A DNA stretch of 64,000 nucleotides from Rhodospira trueperi (GCF_900101965.1 NZ_FNAP01000007.1:1-64000), one strand, 5' to 3'. Positions 33,301-42,789 are shown, numbered from the stretch's first letter. Program-made: numbers and translations. Notes: generated by a model from the sequence alone, not told the origin.

Positions 33301-34503
33301 ATGCGCAACCCCTTGTCCGGCTGGTTGACCGGCCTTGCCCTGGTCGGCGCGCTGGCGGCGGCCGGCCCGGCCCTGGCCTATGAGCCGTTGGTGGAGAAAC
33401 AGAGCTTCACGATCCCCGAATTCACCACCCAGGGCGGCGAGACCATCCCGGACATGACGCTGGGTTGGGAGGCCTACGGCGACCTGAACGAGGCCAAGGA
33501 CAACGTCATCCTCGTCACGCACTACTACTCGGGCAACTCCCACGCCGCCGGCCGCTATGCCGCCGACGACACCGCCCCGGGCTACTGGGATTCGATCATC
33601 GGCGCCGGCAAGCCCATCGACACCGACAGATACTACGTGATTGCCGTCGACACGCCGGTGAACCTGGGCGCCCACAACCCGAATGTCATCACCACCGGTC
33701 CGGCCTCGATTAACCCCGAGACCGGCAAGCCCTGGGGCATGGACTTTCCCATCCTGACCATCCGCGACTTCGTCGAGACCCAGAAGGCCCTGCTGGATCA
33801 ACTGGGGATCGAGAGCCTGCACGCCGTCATGGGGGCGTCCATGGGCTCGCTTCAGGCCTACGAGTGGGCGGCCGTGCATCCGGATATGGTCGAGAGGGTC
33901 ATTCCGGTCATCGGCTCCGGGTGGAGCGACGGCGACCTGATCGCTTGGTTGAACATCTGGGGGGCGCCGATCCGCCTGGATCCGAACTGGAACAACGGCG
34001 ACTACTATGATGGCGAGCCGCCGACCCAGGGGCTGGCCGAGGCGTTGAAGATCGTTACCCTGCACGCCCAGAGCCCGGAATGGTCAAACGGCGTGTTCGG
34101 TCGCGCCTGGGCCGAGGACGGACAGGACCCGGCCGACAGCTTCGACAACCTGTTCAAGATCGAGGCCGTGCTGGACGGTGCCGGGGCCGCCCGCGCCGCC
34201 ACCTCCGACGCCAACCATTTCCTGTATCTGGCCAAGGCCAACCAGCTCTTCTACACCGGCCACGGCGAAAGCCTCTACGAGGGCCTGCTGGACATCGAGG
34301 CCCCCGTGCTCATCATCCACACCAACGAGGATCTGATCTTCCCCGGTGACGCCGTGCGGGAGACCGCCACTCTGATCAAGTCGGACGGCACCCCGGTGCA
34401 GATCGTGGAACTCCAGGGCACGCGCGGGCATCTGGACGGCGTGCTGTCCATCGCCCAGGCCGGTGACGCCATCGCCGCATTCCTCGCCAGCGAGAGCGAG
34501 TAG
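33301..34503 (+). CDS. exported alpha/beta hydrolase of the MetX (homoserine acetyltransferase) fold
   Basis: A 400-residue protein with a clear Sec signal peptide (WLTGLALVGALAAAGPALA) and GGGAGGA six bases before the ATG. The catalytic triad is visible: nucleophile Ser in GASMGSLQAYEW, Asp in HTNEDLIFPGD and His in GTRGHLDG. The overall pattern (VTHYYSGNSHAAG and NLGAHNP) is that of MetX-like acyltransferases. True MetX is cytoplasmic, so export argues for a different ester or acyl substrate in the periplasm. It stands alone. Confidence 0.82.
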   Translation: MRNPLSGWLTGLALVGALAAAGPALAYEPLVEKQSFTIPEFTTQGGETIPDMTLGWEAYGDLNEAKDNVILVTHYYSGNSHAAGRYAADDTAPGYWDSIIGAGKPIDTDRYYVIAVDTPVNLGAHNPNVITTGPASINPETGKPWGMDFPILTIRDFVETQKALLDQLGIESLHAVMGASMGSLQAYEWAAVHPDMVERVIPVIGSGWSDGDLIAWLNIWGAPIRLDPNWNNGDYYDGEPPTQGLAEALKIVTLHAQSPEWSNGVFGRAWAEDGQDPADSFDNLFKIEAVLDGAGAARAATSDANHFLYLAKANQLFYTGHGESLYEGLLDIEAPVLIIHTNEDLIFPGDAVRETATLIKSDGTPVQIVELQGTRGHLDGVLSIAQAGDAIAAFLASESE

Positions 34504-34612
34504 GGCAGGCCCGTGGGGGAGGGGGGCGTGGCGGGGGTCGAACGGTTCCCTGGGCCCGCGCCCCGTCCGCCCCAATCCAGGCTATCTGATTGACACAACT
34601 CTACTTTTGTTC

Positions 34613-34725
34613 GTCAATGCGAGGAGCGCAGCCCAAATTAAAACATGGGGCAATCCAGGACGAGCCTGCGTGTTCCATGCTCTGGATTGCTTCACCCTCG
34701 TCTTGCGACGAGGGTTCGCAATGAC
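34613..34725. repeat. palindromic intergenic repeat, MITE-like
   Basis: Begins GTCAATGCGAGGAGCG and ends CGCAATGAC (7 of 8 terminal bases inverted). Inside are GCAATCCAG (34650-34658) and CTGGATTGC (34682-34690) in inverted orientation, plus a CCCTCGTC/GACGAGGG hairpin. It resembles the widespread bacterial palindromic repeats beginning GTCATTGCGAGGAGCG and containing GCAATCCAG. Confidence 0.7.
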
Positions 34726-35063
34726 GAGTCAAGATGTCGCGTGAGCGAAGAGCCGCCGCTTCGGCGGAAAGACGTGTGAATACGATAGCCTATCCGGGGG
34801 AGGAAGGCCGGTGCGCGCCTGAGGCACCCGTCATGCCTCCACGAAAGGGCATGGGACCGGTGACTGGCCCACGGCGAGAGCTGCCGAACGTGCAAGCCCC
34901 CGCTAAAACGACCGAAACGGTGCGGTCCTTCACCCGGCCGTCACCGCCGCCTGACGGACACCTCCGTTCCCAAAATGGGCTCTTTCGGATAGGATACGGA
35001 GCGCTCTGATCGGTGTTTTGGGGATGCCGGTTAGCGGTCACGTTTGAAGACGGGGGACGGCGG
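34726..35063. other. intergenic region, no supported gene
   Basis: The 338 bp between the palindromic repeat and the next gene contain a possible 91-codon frame from 34734 with no ribosome binding site, low-complexity content and no recognisable domain; I do not call it. No tRNA, clear promoter or terminator is seen. Confidence 0.5.
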
Positions 35064-35654
35064 ATGATTGGGTTCAAGATTACCGCGACATGTAAAGAGC
35101 GGGGCTACAACAGAGTCGAATCGGGATGGTCGGAAGGGTATCCCGTGATCGAAGGCAAGGTTAAGGACGCTATTGTCGAAAAACTTGTTATTAACGGCGG
35201 CAAGCTTATCGTCAAGGGCGTCGGGGGCCCTGTTTCCGTTGCCGAGTTTTTGTTCTCCCAGGCTTGGGGTGTGGGCTCCGCCATCGGGAATTCAATGGCG
35301 CAGAACCTGATCAAGATCAATGACACCCGGTTCCAGAGAGCCGCGGCGGCGCGCGCGACGTATAATGTAAAGGTCAAGGTGACGGGCGATTTCGAGGCCG
35401 AATACGGGATCCGCAGCTACAAGGACATTGAGAGCCTGCTGACCCTGCTGGCCATGATTCCTCAGAAGAATACGAAACCGTACCAGTTCATGGGCAATCA
35501 TGTTCTCAAGGCGGCCTACGAACTCCACCAACACTTTCTTGACAGCCGCGTGATTCTCAGCAGCGCTCTCTTCGAAGGCCGAGCCGAAACGTTGAAGGCG
35601 CAGGGCATCAGTTTCGAAGGTCCTTGTACTCTCAATCTGAACATCGATCTTTGA
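35064..35654 (+). CDS. orphan protein of unknown function
   Basis: A 196-residue soluble protein with no recognised family. It begins MIGFKITATCKERGYNRVES, then VEKLVINGGKLIVKGVGGPV suggests beta strands; the C-terminal half is more helical (YKDIESLLTLLAMIPQKN) and it ends ISFEGPCTLNLNIDL. Base composition is visibly lower in GC than its neighbours. A GGGGGACGG stretch precedes the ATG. It sits alone between two gene-poor stretches and beside a palindromic repeat, which suggests a recent arrival. Confidence 0.65.
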   Translation: MIGFKITATCKERGYNRVESGWSEGYPVIEGKVKDAIVEKLVINGGKLIVKGVGGPVSVAEFLFSQAWGVGSAIGNSMAQNLIKINDTRFQRAAAARATYNVKVKVTGDFEAEYGIRSYKDIESLLTLLAMIPQKNTKPYQFMGNHVLKAAYELHQHFLDSRVILSSALFEGRAETLKAQGISFEGPCTLNLNIDL

Positions 35655-36067
35655 CACCGCTCGCCATCCGAAATCACCCATCCAGCCGACCCTGAATGGT
35701 GGCTGAAGGCGTCAAGACGGCCGGTGTCGGGCGGGTTTTCGGTGGAATTCAGCGGCGTGTCGGGAGTCCGCGCCCGAGTCTTTGTCAGGGAGTGCGGAGC
35801 CCGGCCGGACCGAAGGGGCCGCTTGGCAGGGGGGATGACCTCGTCCGTGATGGTCCCCCCAAGGACGCTCGACCAGGGCATGGGCGCGCGAAGCGTTCTT
35901 TTTGACCTGTATCCGGTGGGTCAGGGCAAATCCCCAGCGATCCGGAATGGATCGCGACGCCGATGGCCCTATATATCAGCACATCATCGCGGCGCATTGG
36001 GTGAGGAAGAACGCCGGCAACGCGCCCTGGCTCTTGCGGGGACGGACCGGGCAAGGATTGGCGGACG
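35655..36067. other. intergenic region, no supported gene
   Basis: A 413-bp gap. A TATATA stretch near 35,970 could be a -10 element but has no good -35. A GGGGGGA/TCCCCCC imperfect hairpin lies near 35,831-35,870. Overlapping frames here lack start signals and resemble no protein. Confidence 0.5.
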
Positions 36068-36847
36068 GTGTCTGACAACAGGAAGCAGTCCGGCGATCAC
36101 ACGCCGGCGCCGCGCGGCGCCGACGATGTGGACGCCTTTCTGGAGCGCGCCCGCGCCGCGCCCGCGCCTGCGTCCGCCGGGTCCGTGGACGCTTTTCTTG
36201 ATCAGGTCCGCGCCACGCCTTCCACCGGCCGGGGCCGGTTGATCTTCGCCATGGATGCCACCGCCAGCCGCCAGCCCACCTGGGATCTGGCCATGGACAC
36301 CCAGGCGGCCATGTTCGCCACCGCCACCAGCGTCGGCAATCTGGCGGTTCAACTCGTGTTCTATCGCGGCATGGGGGAATGCAAGGCCGGTCCCTTCGTC
36401 ACCCGCCCGGACGACATGGTACGGCACATGACGTCGGTGACCTGCCGCGCCGGGCGCACCCAGATCGGCCGCGTGCTGCGCCATGCCTTGACGGTCCTTG
36501 CAGAGGCTCCGGTCAGTGCCCTGGTGTTCATCGGTGATTGCGTCGAGGAGGAACCGGACGACCTCTACGCCCTGGCCGGCGAAATGGGTTTGCGCAAGCT
36601 GCCGACGTTCATCTTTCACGAGGGACACGAGCCGCTGGCCGGTCGGGTGCTGAGCCACGTCGCGCGGCTGTCGGGCGGGGCCTGCTGTGCCTTCGACGCG
36701 CGCGGCCCGGACGAGTTGCGCCGGTTGCTGGGCGCGGTGGCGGTGTACGCCGCCGGCGGGCGCCCGGCCCTGGAGGACCACGCCCGCAAGGCCGGCGGCG
36801 CCGTGTTGCGTCTGACCGACCAGATGAGCCGCGCGAAAGGGACCTAA
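36068..36847 (+). CDS. VWA-like (MIDAS-containing) protein
   Basis: A 259-residue protein starting at GTG 36068. Two similar short N-terminal repeats (DVDAFLERARAAPAP and SVDAFLDQVRATPST) precede a von Willebrand A-like domain: LIFAMDATASRQPTWDLAMD has the metal-site DxTxS pattern, and ALVFIGDCVEEEPDDLYAL the second metal-site Asp. VWA domains bind partner proteins through a metal ion. The gene is followed three bases later by a membrane-anchored J-domain protein, which suggests a shared complex. Confidence 0.78.
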   Translation: MSDNRKQSGDHTPAPRGADDVDAFLERARAAPAPASAGSVDAFLDQVRATPSTGRGRLIFAMDATASRQPTWDLAMDTQAAMFATATSVGNLAVQLVFYRGMGECKAGPFVTRPDDMVRHMTSVTCRAGRTQIGRVLRHALTVLAEAPVSALVFIGDCVEEEPDDLYALAGEMGLRKLPTFIFHEGHEPLAGRVLSHVARLSGGACCAFDARGPDELRRLLGAVAVYAAGGRPALEDHARKAGGAVLRLTDQMSRAKGT

Positions 36848-36850
36848 TCC

Positions 36851-37675
36851 ATGCTGCCGATGCTCATTTTGGGCGTGATCGTGGCTTTGGGGCTGGCTCT
36901 GCTGCTGCGGCAGGCGGTCGCGGTCGAGCCCCGGATTCTGTTGCGCATCCTGGGCTGGAGTGTCGGCGGGGCGATCCTGGTCGGCGTGATCTTCCTGGCG
37001 GTGACCGGTCGGCTGGCCTGGGCCGCGACCGCGCTGGCCGCGCTGGTGCCGTGGCTCGTGCGCGGGCTGCGGATGGCCGCGTTCGGGCGCCAGATGTCCG
37101 CGTTTCTGCGCATGTTCGGGCTATCCGGCGGCGGCGTCGGCGGCATGGGAGGGCTTGGCGGGGGGCTCGGCGGCCTGGGTGGTCTGGGCGGCGCCCATGC
37201 CGATCCCGATCCGGACGACCGCTCGACGGTCACCACCCGCTTTCTGCGCATGACCCTATCGCACGCCACCGGCGCCATGAGCGGCGTTGTCCGCGAGGGG
37301 CCGCTCAAGGGCCGTGCCCTGGACGATCTCGGCGAGCAGGAGGCGGCGCGCCTGTGGCAAACGGTTCAGGCCGATCCCGAAAGCGCGCGGGTGTTCGACG
37401 CCTGGCTGGAGCGGGCCCGGCCCGAGTGGCATGCCGCCGCCCGCGCGGGCGGAGGGGAAGGAGACGGCGCGGAACCGCCGCCGTCCGGCGGCCCCATGAC
37501 CCGGGCGGAGGCGCTGGCGGTGCTCGGCCTGGAGGCAGGTGCCAGCGCCGACGACATCCGTGCCGCGCACCGCCGCCTCATCGTACTGGTGCATCCGGAT
37601 CGGGGCGGCACGCCCTATCTGGCGGCGCGGCTCAACCAGGCGCGGGACCTGCTGCTGGGGACCGGATCCAGGTGA
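36851..37675 (+). CDS. membrane-anchored J-domain protein
   Basis: A 274-residue protein. Two hydrophobic helices (about 2-22 and 34-54, with a third near 55-70) anchor the N-terminus; a glycine-rich linker (GGMGGLGGGLGGLGG) follows; a central helical part (about 125-195) leads to a C-terminal J-domain with the HPD motif (LVHPDRGGTPYLAARLNQAR) near 250. The layout resembles DjlA/TIM14-type co-chaperones that recruit DnaK to a membrane site. It pairs with the VWA-like gene. Confidence 0.83.
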   Translation: MLPMLILGVIVALGLALLLRQAVAVEPRILLRILGWSVGGAILVGVIFLAVTGRLAWAATALAALVPWLVRGLRMAAFGRQMSAFLRMFGLSGGGVGGMGGLGGGLGGLGGLGGAHADPDPDDRSTVTTRFLRMTLSHATGAMSGVVREGPLKGRALDDLGEQEAARLWQTVQADPESARVFDAWLERARPEWHAAARAGGGEGDGAEPPPSGGPMTRAEALAVLGLEAGASADDIRAAHRRLIVLVHPDRGGTPYLAARLNQARDLLLGTGSR

Positions 37676-37706
37676 TCCGGGCGCCGGATCACCGAAGATC
37701 GTGCGA

Positions 37707-37755
37707 GATACCGGCCGTCGCATGAACTGACTTCAATCGACGGCCGACCGGTATC
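37707..37755. terminator. hairpin between convergent dnaJ-like and dnaE genes
   Basis: GATACCGGCCGTCG (37707-37720) is repeated in inverted form at 37738-37755 with a four-base insertion. A smaller perfect hairpin TGATCCGG-GCG-CCGGATCA (37673-37691) precedes it. Position between convergent genes suggests a shared terminator, although no T-run is present. Confidence 0.5.
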
Positions 37756-40700
37756 ACACCTCCCGCACGTTGATCACCCCGGACACGCCGCGCAGGGCCA
37801 TCAGGGTGTCCGGCGTCAGGCGGTGGCGTTTTTCCAGGTCGAGTTCGATCTCGCGTTCCGGCGTGCGGGCAACCAGGAACACCCGCTTCTGCCCGGGCGG
37901 ATCGTTGTCCAGAATCTCCCGCACGCGGGCCAGCGGCCCCGGCTCGCCGACGTAGATCTTGAGCTGCTCGACGGTGCGCGCCACCGCCGCGTCCAGCGGC
38001 TCCACCGCTTGCATCATCAGGCGGATGTCGTCGTCGCCCTCCTGGCGGGCATCCACGGTGACCAACAGCGGATTGCCCGAATCGAGCAGGTCGCGGGCCG
38101 CCGCCAGCACCTCGGAGAAGACCACGGCCTCCATGGTGGCGCTGGCGTCGGAAATCTCGACGAAGGCATAGCGGTTGCCGGTCTTGCCGGTGCGTTCCTT
38201 GCGGGCGCCGGCGATGGCGGCGACGCGGATGGCGCCGCGCCCACCCTGCTTGATGTGGCGGGACAGGTCACCCAACTGCACCACGCCGAGCCGCTCCAGC
38301 CCGCTGCCGTAGCTGTCGAGCGGATGGGCCGACAGGTAGAACCCCAGCGCTTCCCGCTCCATGCGCAACCGTTCCATCGCCGGCCAGTCGGAACACGCCT
38401 TCAGGGACAGCGCCGGGGCTTCGTCGGCGCCGCCGAACAGGTTGACCTGATTGGACGTGCGCTCCTCGGCCGCGCTCTGGGCGTGGCGCATGATGGTGTC
38501 GATGGCCTCGTACACCTGGGCGCGGTTGGGGTTGAGGCTGTCCAGGGCTCCGGCCTTGACCAGGTTTTCCAACAGCCGCTTGTTGACGGCGCGGGTGTCG
38601 AGCCGGCGGGCGAAGTCGCTCAGGTCCTTGAACGGCCCGTTCCGCTCGCGCTCGGTGATCACCGCCTCCATGGCCGCCTCACCGACGTTCTTGATCGCCG
38701 CCAGCGCGTAGCGCACGGCGCCGCCCTCCACCGAGAACGCCACCTGCGAGCGGTTGACGTCGGGTCCCAGCAGGGTGATGCCCAGGCGCTGCAACTCCCC
38801 CTTGAACGCGCCCATCTTGTCGGTGTTGTGCATGTCGTAGGTCATGGTGGCGGCCATGAATTCGACCGGGAAGTTGGCCTTCATGTAGGCGGTCTGGTAG
38901 GCCACCAGGGCATAGGCGGCGGCGTGCGACTTGTTGAAGCCGTAGCCGGCGAACTTGGCGATCTGGTCGAACACCTCGGAGGCCTTGGCGGCCTTGATGC
39001 CGCGCGCCTCAGCCCCCTCGCAGAACAGCGCGCGCTGCTTGTCCATCTCGGCCTGGATCTTCTTGCCCATGGCGCGGCGCAGCAGGTCGGCCCCGCCCAG
39101 GCTGTAGCCGGCCAGCACCTGGGCGGCCTGCATGACCTGTTCCTGATAGATCATGATGCCGTAGGTCTCGCGCAGGATGGGCTCAAGCTGCTCGTGCAGG
39201 TACTGCACCTCTTCCTGACCCTGCTTGCGCCGGATGTAGCTGGGGATGTTGTCCATCGGGCCGGGCCGGTACAGGGCCACGACGGCGATGATGTCCTCCA
39301 GCGAGTCGGGTTTCATGTTGCGCAGCACGTCGCGCATGCCCGTGCTTTCAAGCTGGAACACGCCGGCCGTCTCGCCGCGCCCGAGCATCCGGTAGGTCTC
39401 GCGGTCGTCCAGCGGCAGCGCCGACAGGTCGGGCGTAAGGCCGCGCGGCGCCAGCAGCTTCACCGCCGTGTTGAGCACCGTCAGCGTCTTCAGGCCCAGG
39501 AAGTCGAACTTCACCAGGCCGGCCTGCTCGACCCATTTCATGTTGTACTGGGTCACCGGCATGTCGGCGTTGGGATCGCGATAGAGCGCCACCAGGTCCG
39601 ACAGCGGCCGGTCGGCGATGACCACGCCGGCCGCGTGGGTCGAGGCGTGGCTGTACAGCCCCTCCAGCTTGATGCCGATGTCCAGCATGCGGGCGACCTG
39701 GGGGTCCTCGCGTTTCAACTCCTGAAGCCGCGGTTCGCCCTTGATGGCCTCGGGCAGGGTGACCGGCTTGGCCGGGTTGTTGGGCACCATCTTGCAGATC
39801 TTGTCCACATAACCGAGCGGCATTTGAAGCACCCGGCCGACCGAGCGCAGCACGGCCCGCGCCTGGAGCTTTCCGAAGGTGATGATCTGGGCCACCTTGT
39901 CGGCGCCGTAGGCCTCCTGGACGTAATGGATCACCTCGCCGCGCCGGTCCTGACAGAAGTCGATGTCGAAGTCGGGCATCGACACGCGTTCGGGATTGAG
40001 GAAGCGCTCGAACAGCAGGCCGAAGCGGATCGGGTCCAGGTCGGTGATGGTCAGCGCCCAGGCCACCACCGAGCCGGCGCCGGAGCCGCGCCCCGGCCCC
40101 ACCGGGATGTCATGATGCTTGGCCCACTGGATGAAGTCGGCGACGATCAGGAAATAACCAGGGAAGCCCATCGACTCGATGATGCCCAGTTCGTAGTCCA
40201 GGCGTTCGCGGTAGGGACGGGCCGTGGCCTCGCGGTCCTCGTCGCTCATGCCGTCGGCGAAGACGTGCTTCCACAGCCGCTTGTTCAGTCCCTCGACGGC
40301 GAGGTCCCGCAGCGCCCCGGCCTCGCCCTTCTCACCGGCGCGGCGCGCGTGCGGCAGCATCGGTTTGCGCTTCTCCGCCATCACGGCGCAGCGCCGGGCG
40401 ATCACCAGCGTGTTGTCGCAGGCCTCGGGCAGATCGCGGAACAGGTCGCGCATCTCGGCTGCGGACTTGAGACCGTGCTCCGGGGTCAGGCGGCGCCGGT
40501 CGGGCTCGTCCACAAAGCTCTTCTCGGCCATGCAGATCAGAACGTCATGGGCCTCGAACAGGTCGCGATCGGGGAAGAAGGCCTCGTTGGTGGCCACCAG
40601 GGGCAGGTCCTGGGCGTAGGCGAGGTCGATGAACGCGGGTTCGGTGCGGTGCTCGGCCGCCATGCCGTGGCGCTGGACCTCGACATAGCACCGCCCCGGG

Positions 40701-41221
40701 AACGCCGCCGCCATCCGGGCCAGCATCGCCGCCGCGTCGTCGGCGCGGTCCTCCAGCAGCAGGCGTCCGACCGGTCCACCGACTCCGCCGGTTAGCAGGA
40801 TCAAGCCTTCGTTGAGGAGTTCCAGATCCTCCAGGGAGACTTGCGGGCGCTCACCCGACGGCGTCTCCAGGAACGCCTTGCTGAGCAGCGTCTGAAGGTG
40901 GGTCAGGCCGGTATCGGTTTGCGCCAACAGCACCACCGGGTCAGGGTCGGGTCGGCGCATGTCGCGCATCCCGGCGCCCCGGCGGCGCGGTTCGTCGGTG
41001 TTGCGCACCGCCACCTGACAGCCGACGATGGGCTGAACGCCGGCATCGGCGCAGGCCACCGAGAACTCCAGCGCGCCGAACACGTTGCCGGTGTCGGTGA
41101 TGGCGACGGCCGGCATGGCCATGTCGGCGCAACGGCGGACCAGATCCTTGACCTGGATGGCGCCCTCGGACATGGAATACGCGGTATGGACACGCAGGTG
41201 GACGAAGTCGGCATGGGCCAT
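37754..41221 (-). CDS. dnaE: DNA polymerase III alpha subunit
   Basis: A 1155-residue replicative polymerase. The N-terminal PHP domain begins FVHLRVHTAYSMSEGAIQVK. The palm carries the catalytic aspartates in MPDFDIDFCQDRRGEVIHYV (near 420) and GPGRGSGAGSVVAWAL (near 385). The helix-hairpin-helix and fingers regions follow (AGYGFNKSHAAAYALVAYQT), then the OB domain (IRVAAIAGARKERTGKTGNR). Length and order are those of DnaE1. It is divergent from the solute-binding-like gene with a 48-bp gap. Confidence 0.97.
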   Translation of the reverse strand: MAHADFVHLRVHTAYSMSEGAIQVKDLVRRCADMAMPAVAITDTGNVFGALEFSVACADAGVQPIVGCQVAVRNTDEPRRRGAGMRDMRRPDPDPVVLLAQTDTGLTHLQTLLSKAFLETPSGERPQVSLEDLELLNEGLILLTGGVGGPVGRLLLEDRADDAAAMLARMAAAFPGRCYVEVQRHGMAAEHRTEPAFIDLAYAQDLPLVATNEAFFPDRDLFEAHDVLICMAEKSFVDEPDRRRLTPEHGLKSAAEMRDLFRDLPEACDNTLVIARRCAVMAEKRKPMLPHARRAGEKGEAGALRDLAVEGLNKRLWKHVFADGMSDEDREATARPYRERLDYELGIIESMGFPGYFLIVADFIQWAKHHDIPVGPGRGSGAGSVVAWALTITDLDPIRFGLLFERFLNPERVSMPDFDIDFCQDRRGEVIHYVQEAYGADKVAQIITFGKLQARAVLRSVGRVLQMPLGYVDKICKMVPNNPAKPVTLPEAIKGEPRLQELKREDPQVARMLDIGIKLEGLYSHASTHAAGVVIADRPLSDLVALYRDPNADMPVTQYNMKWVEQAGLVKFDFLGLKTLTVLNTAVKLLAPRGLTPDLSALPLDDRETYRMLGRGETAGVFQLESTGMRDVLRNMKPDSLEDIIAVVALYRPGPMDNIPSYIRRKQGQEEVQYLHEQLEPILRETYGIMIYQEQVMQAAQVLAGYSLGGADLLRRAMGKKIQAEMDKQRALFCEGAEARGIKAAKASEVFDQIAKFAGYGFNKSHAAAYALVAYQTAYMKANFPVEFMAATMTYDMHNTDKMGAFKGELQRLGITLLGPDVNRSQVAFSVEGGAVRYALAAIKNVGEAAMEAVITERERNGPFKDLSDFARRLDTRAVNKRLLENLVKAGALDSLNPNRAQVYEAIDTIMRHAQSAAEERTSNQVNLFGGADEAPALSLKACSDWPAMERLRMEREALGFYLSAHPLDSYGSGLERLGVVQLGDLSRHIKQGGRGAIRVAAIAGARKERTGKTGNRYAFVEISDASATMEAVVFSEVLAAARDLLDSGNPLLVTVDARQEGDDDIRLMMQAVEPLDAAVARTVEQLKIYVGEPGPLARVREILDNDPPGQKRVFLVARTPEREIELDLEKRHRLTPDTLMALRGVSGVINVREV

Positions 41222-41269
41222 GGGTCAACCTCAAGGGCGAACGAACGTGATGAAACGCGGGGCGGGGCG

Positions 41270-42643
41270 ATGGTAACCGAGCGGCACGGGCCTGTCCCCC
41301 GTCGAGAACGGCGCACCGCGCTGGCGCTGGCGCTGGCGCTGCTCATTGCGGCGCCGGGGGCCGGGGCCGCGACCGATCCGGATGCCGAGTCCGCCCCGGA
41401 GGCCGAACCGCTGATTCTGTGTACGGCGCCCTGGCCGCCGTTCGTCGAGGCGGTGCCGCCGCTGCGTCCGCCCGCCTCCAAGCCGGATCCGGTGGCCCTG
41501 GGGTTCCCGGCCCGGGGCGACACCGCGACCACCGCCGAGCCCGAGGACATGGCCGCGCCGGAGATCATGCCGCCACCCCTGCCGGAGCCGTTGCGGCCGG
41601 AAGTGGGCGATTCGGCGCCGGCCTCCCCGGACACCGAGGGACCGCCAGGCGCCGGCACCCCGGTTGAGGTCCTGCCGCCGCCCGTGCCCCTGAACAAGCG
41701 CGTGGCGCGGGTTGAGTTGGCGGTCGCCGACGCCCACCGCCGCGCCGAGGCATCGGTAGACCGGTCGGAGGCGCCCGCGCCGGAGTCCGGGCCGGAAGAC
41801 CAACCCGCCGGCGGCGAGGCGGCTGCCGCCGAGGCACCCGAGACCGCCGTTGATGCGGAGGTCGCCGAGGTGGACGTCGCGCCGCCGGCCGTGGAGGAGG
41901 CGGAGGACGGGGAGAGTGCGGAGAGCGCGGAGAGCGCGGAGGACGACGCGGACACCGGCGCCATGCTCAGCGCGCTGCAAATGCCCACGGCGCGGGCTCT
42001 GATGCCGCGTGGTCATGCCGGCGGACCGATGAGCGAGGCCGTGCGCGCGGCCTGCCGGGAGGGTGGGCTGAACTGCCGTGTCGTGCTCGGCCCCTGGATC
42101 CGGCCGCGCACCCAGCTTGCGTCCGGGGCCTGTGACGCGGTCTTTCCCGTCGAAAAAGCCGCCGGATCAGCCGGTTTCATGACGGTCTCCGATGCCGTGG
42201 TCAACAGCCGGCTGACCTTCTTCACCATGAACACGACCATCCATCGGATGGCGGATATGGCCGAGTACATCGTGCTCGCCCAGGGGCCGTCCGACGCCGC
42301 CGAGGACGCGCGCGCGGCCATCGAGGCGCTGGAAAAGAGTGCCCTGGTGCTGGGGCCGGATCTGGCCAGCCTGATCCGCCGCCTCAGCGGTCTGGAGCCG
42401 ACCGACCGTGTGGCTCTCTATGGCAACTACCACGTCATCACCGACGCGATGAGGGATCACGAGGGACCGATCCCGGCGCTCAACGTGATTCCGCACCGGA
42501 GGCAGGCCCTGCGGGTTGGTTTCGCGCGCGCCACCGTGCCCGACGCGGTGGTCGAGGCCTTCAATCAGGGACTGAAACGCATCCGGGAAACCCGCGAGCT
42601 TCAGGACATCCTGGACGTCGGCGATGTGGCCCCGGTGAACTAA
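41270..42643 (+). CDS. exported protein with acidic linker and solute-binding-like domain
   Basis: A 457-residue protein with a twin-Arg-containing signal region (RRERRTALALALALLIAAPGAGA), although it lacks a full Tat motif. Residues about 45-235 are Pro/Glu/Ala-rich and include repeated Glu-Ser-Ala-Glu units; residues about 240-457 resemble a family 3 solute-binding or periplasmic ligand domain (ALMPRGHAGGPMSEAVRAAC, GACDAVFPVEKAAG and SRLTFFTM). There is no permease nearby. The 5' end lies 48 bp from dnaE. Confidence 0.65.
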   Translation: MVTERHGPVPRRERRTALALALALLIAAPGAGAATDPDAESAPEAEPLILCTAPWPPFVEAVPPLRPPASKPDPVALGFPARGDTATTAEPEDMAAPEIMPPPLPEPLRPEVGDSAPASPDTEGPPGAGTPVEVLPPPVPLNKRVARVELAVADAHRRAEASVDRSEAPAPESGPEDQPAGGEAAAAEAPETAVDAEVAEVDVAPPAVEEAEDGESAESAESAEDDADTGAMLSALQMPTARALMPRGHAGGPMSEAVRAACREGGLNCRVVLGPWIRPRTQLASGACDAVFPVEKAAGSAGFMTVSDAVVNSRLTFFTMNTTIHRMADMAEYIVLAQGPSDAAEDARAAIEALEKSALVLGPDLASLIRRLSGLEPTDRVALYGNYHVITDAMRDHEGPIPALNVIPHRRQALRVGFARATVPDAVVEAFNQGLKRIRETRELQDILDVGDVAPVN

Positions 42644-42789
42644 GACCAATCCCGATCGATCCGAAGGGCCAGCCGGCCCGACGGCGGGTCGCGCCTGCGG
42701 CGTGAACCCGCCTTCCGGAAGACCACCAATCAAACGCCAACGGGTTGATCCGCCGCTGGAGGCCGGCGAAGCAACGGCGACCGTCCCCC

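Noticed and set aside
34734-35009. 91-codon frame before the orphan gene
   Set aside because: Low-complexity basic product, no ribosome binding site, no similarity to any family.
37823-40795. 990-codon plus-strand frame opposite dnaE
   Set aside because: His/Gly/Leu/Val-rich shadow; dnaE is certain on the other strand.
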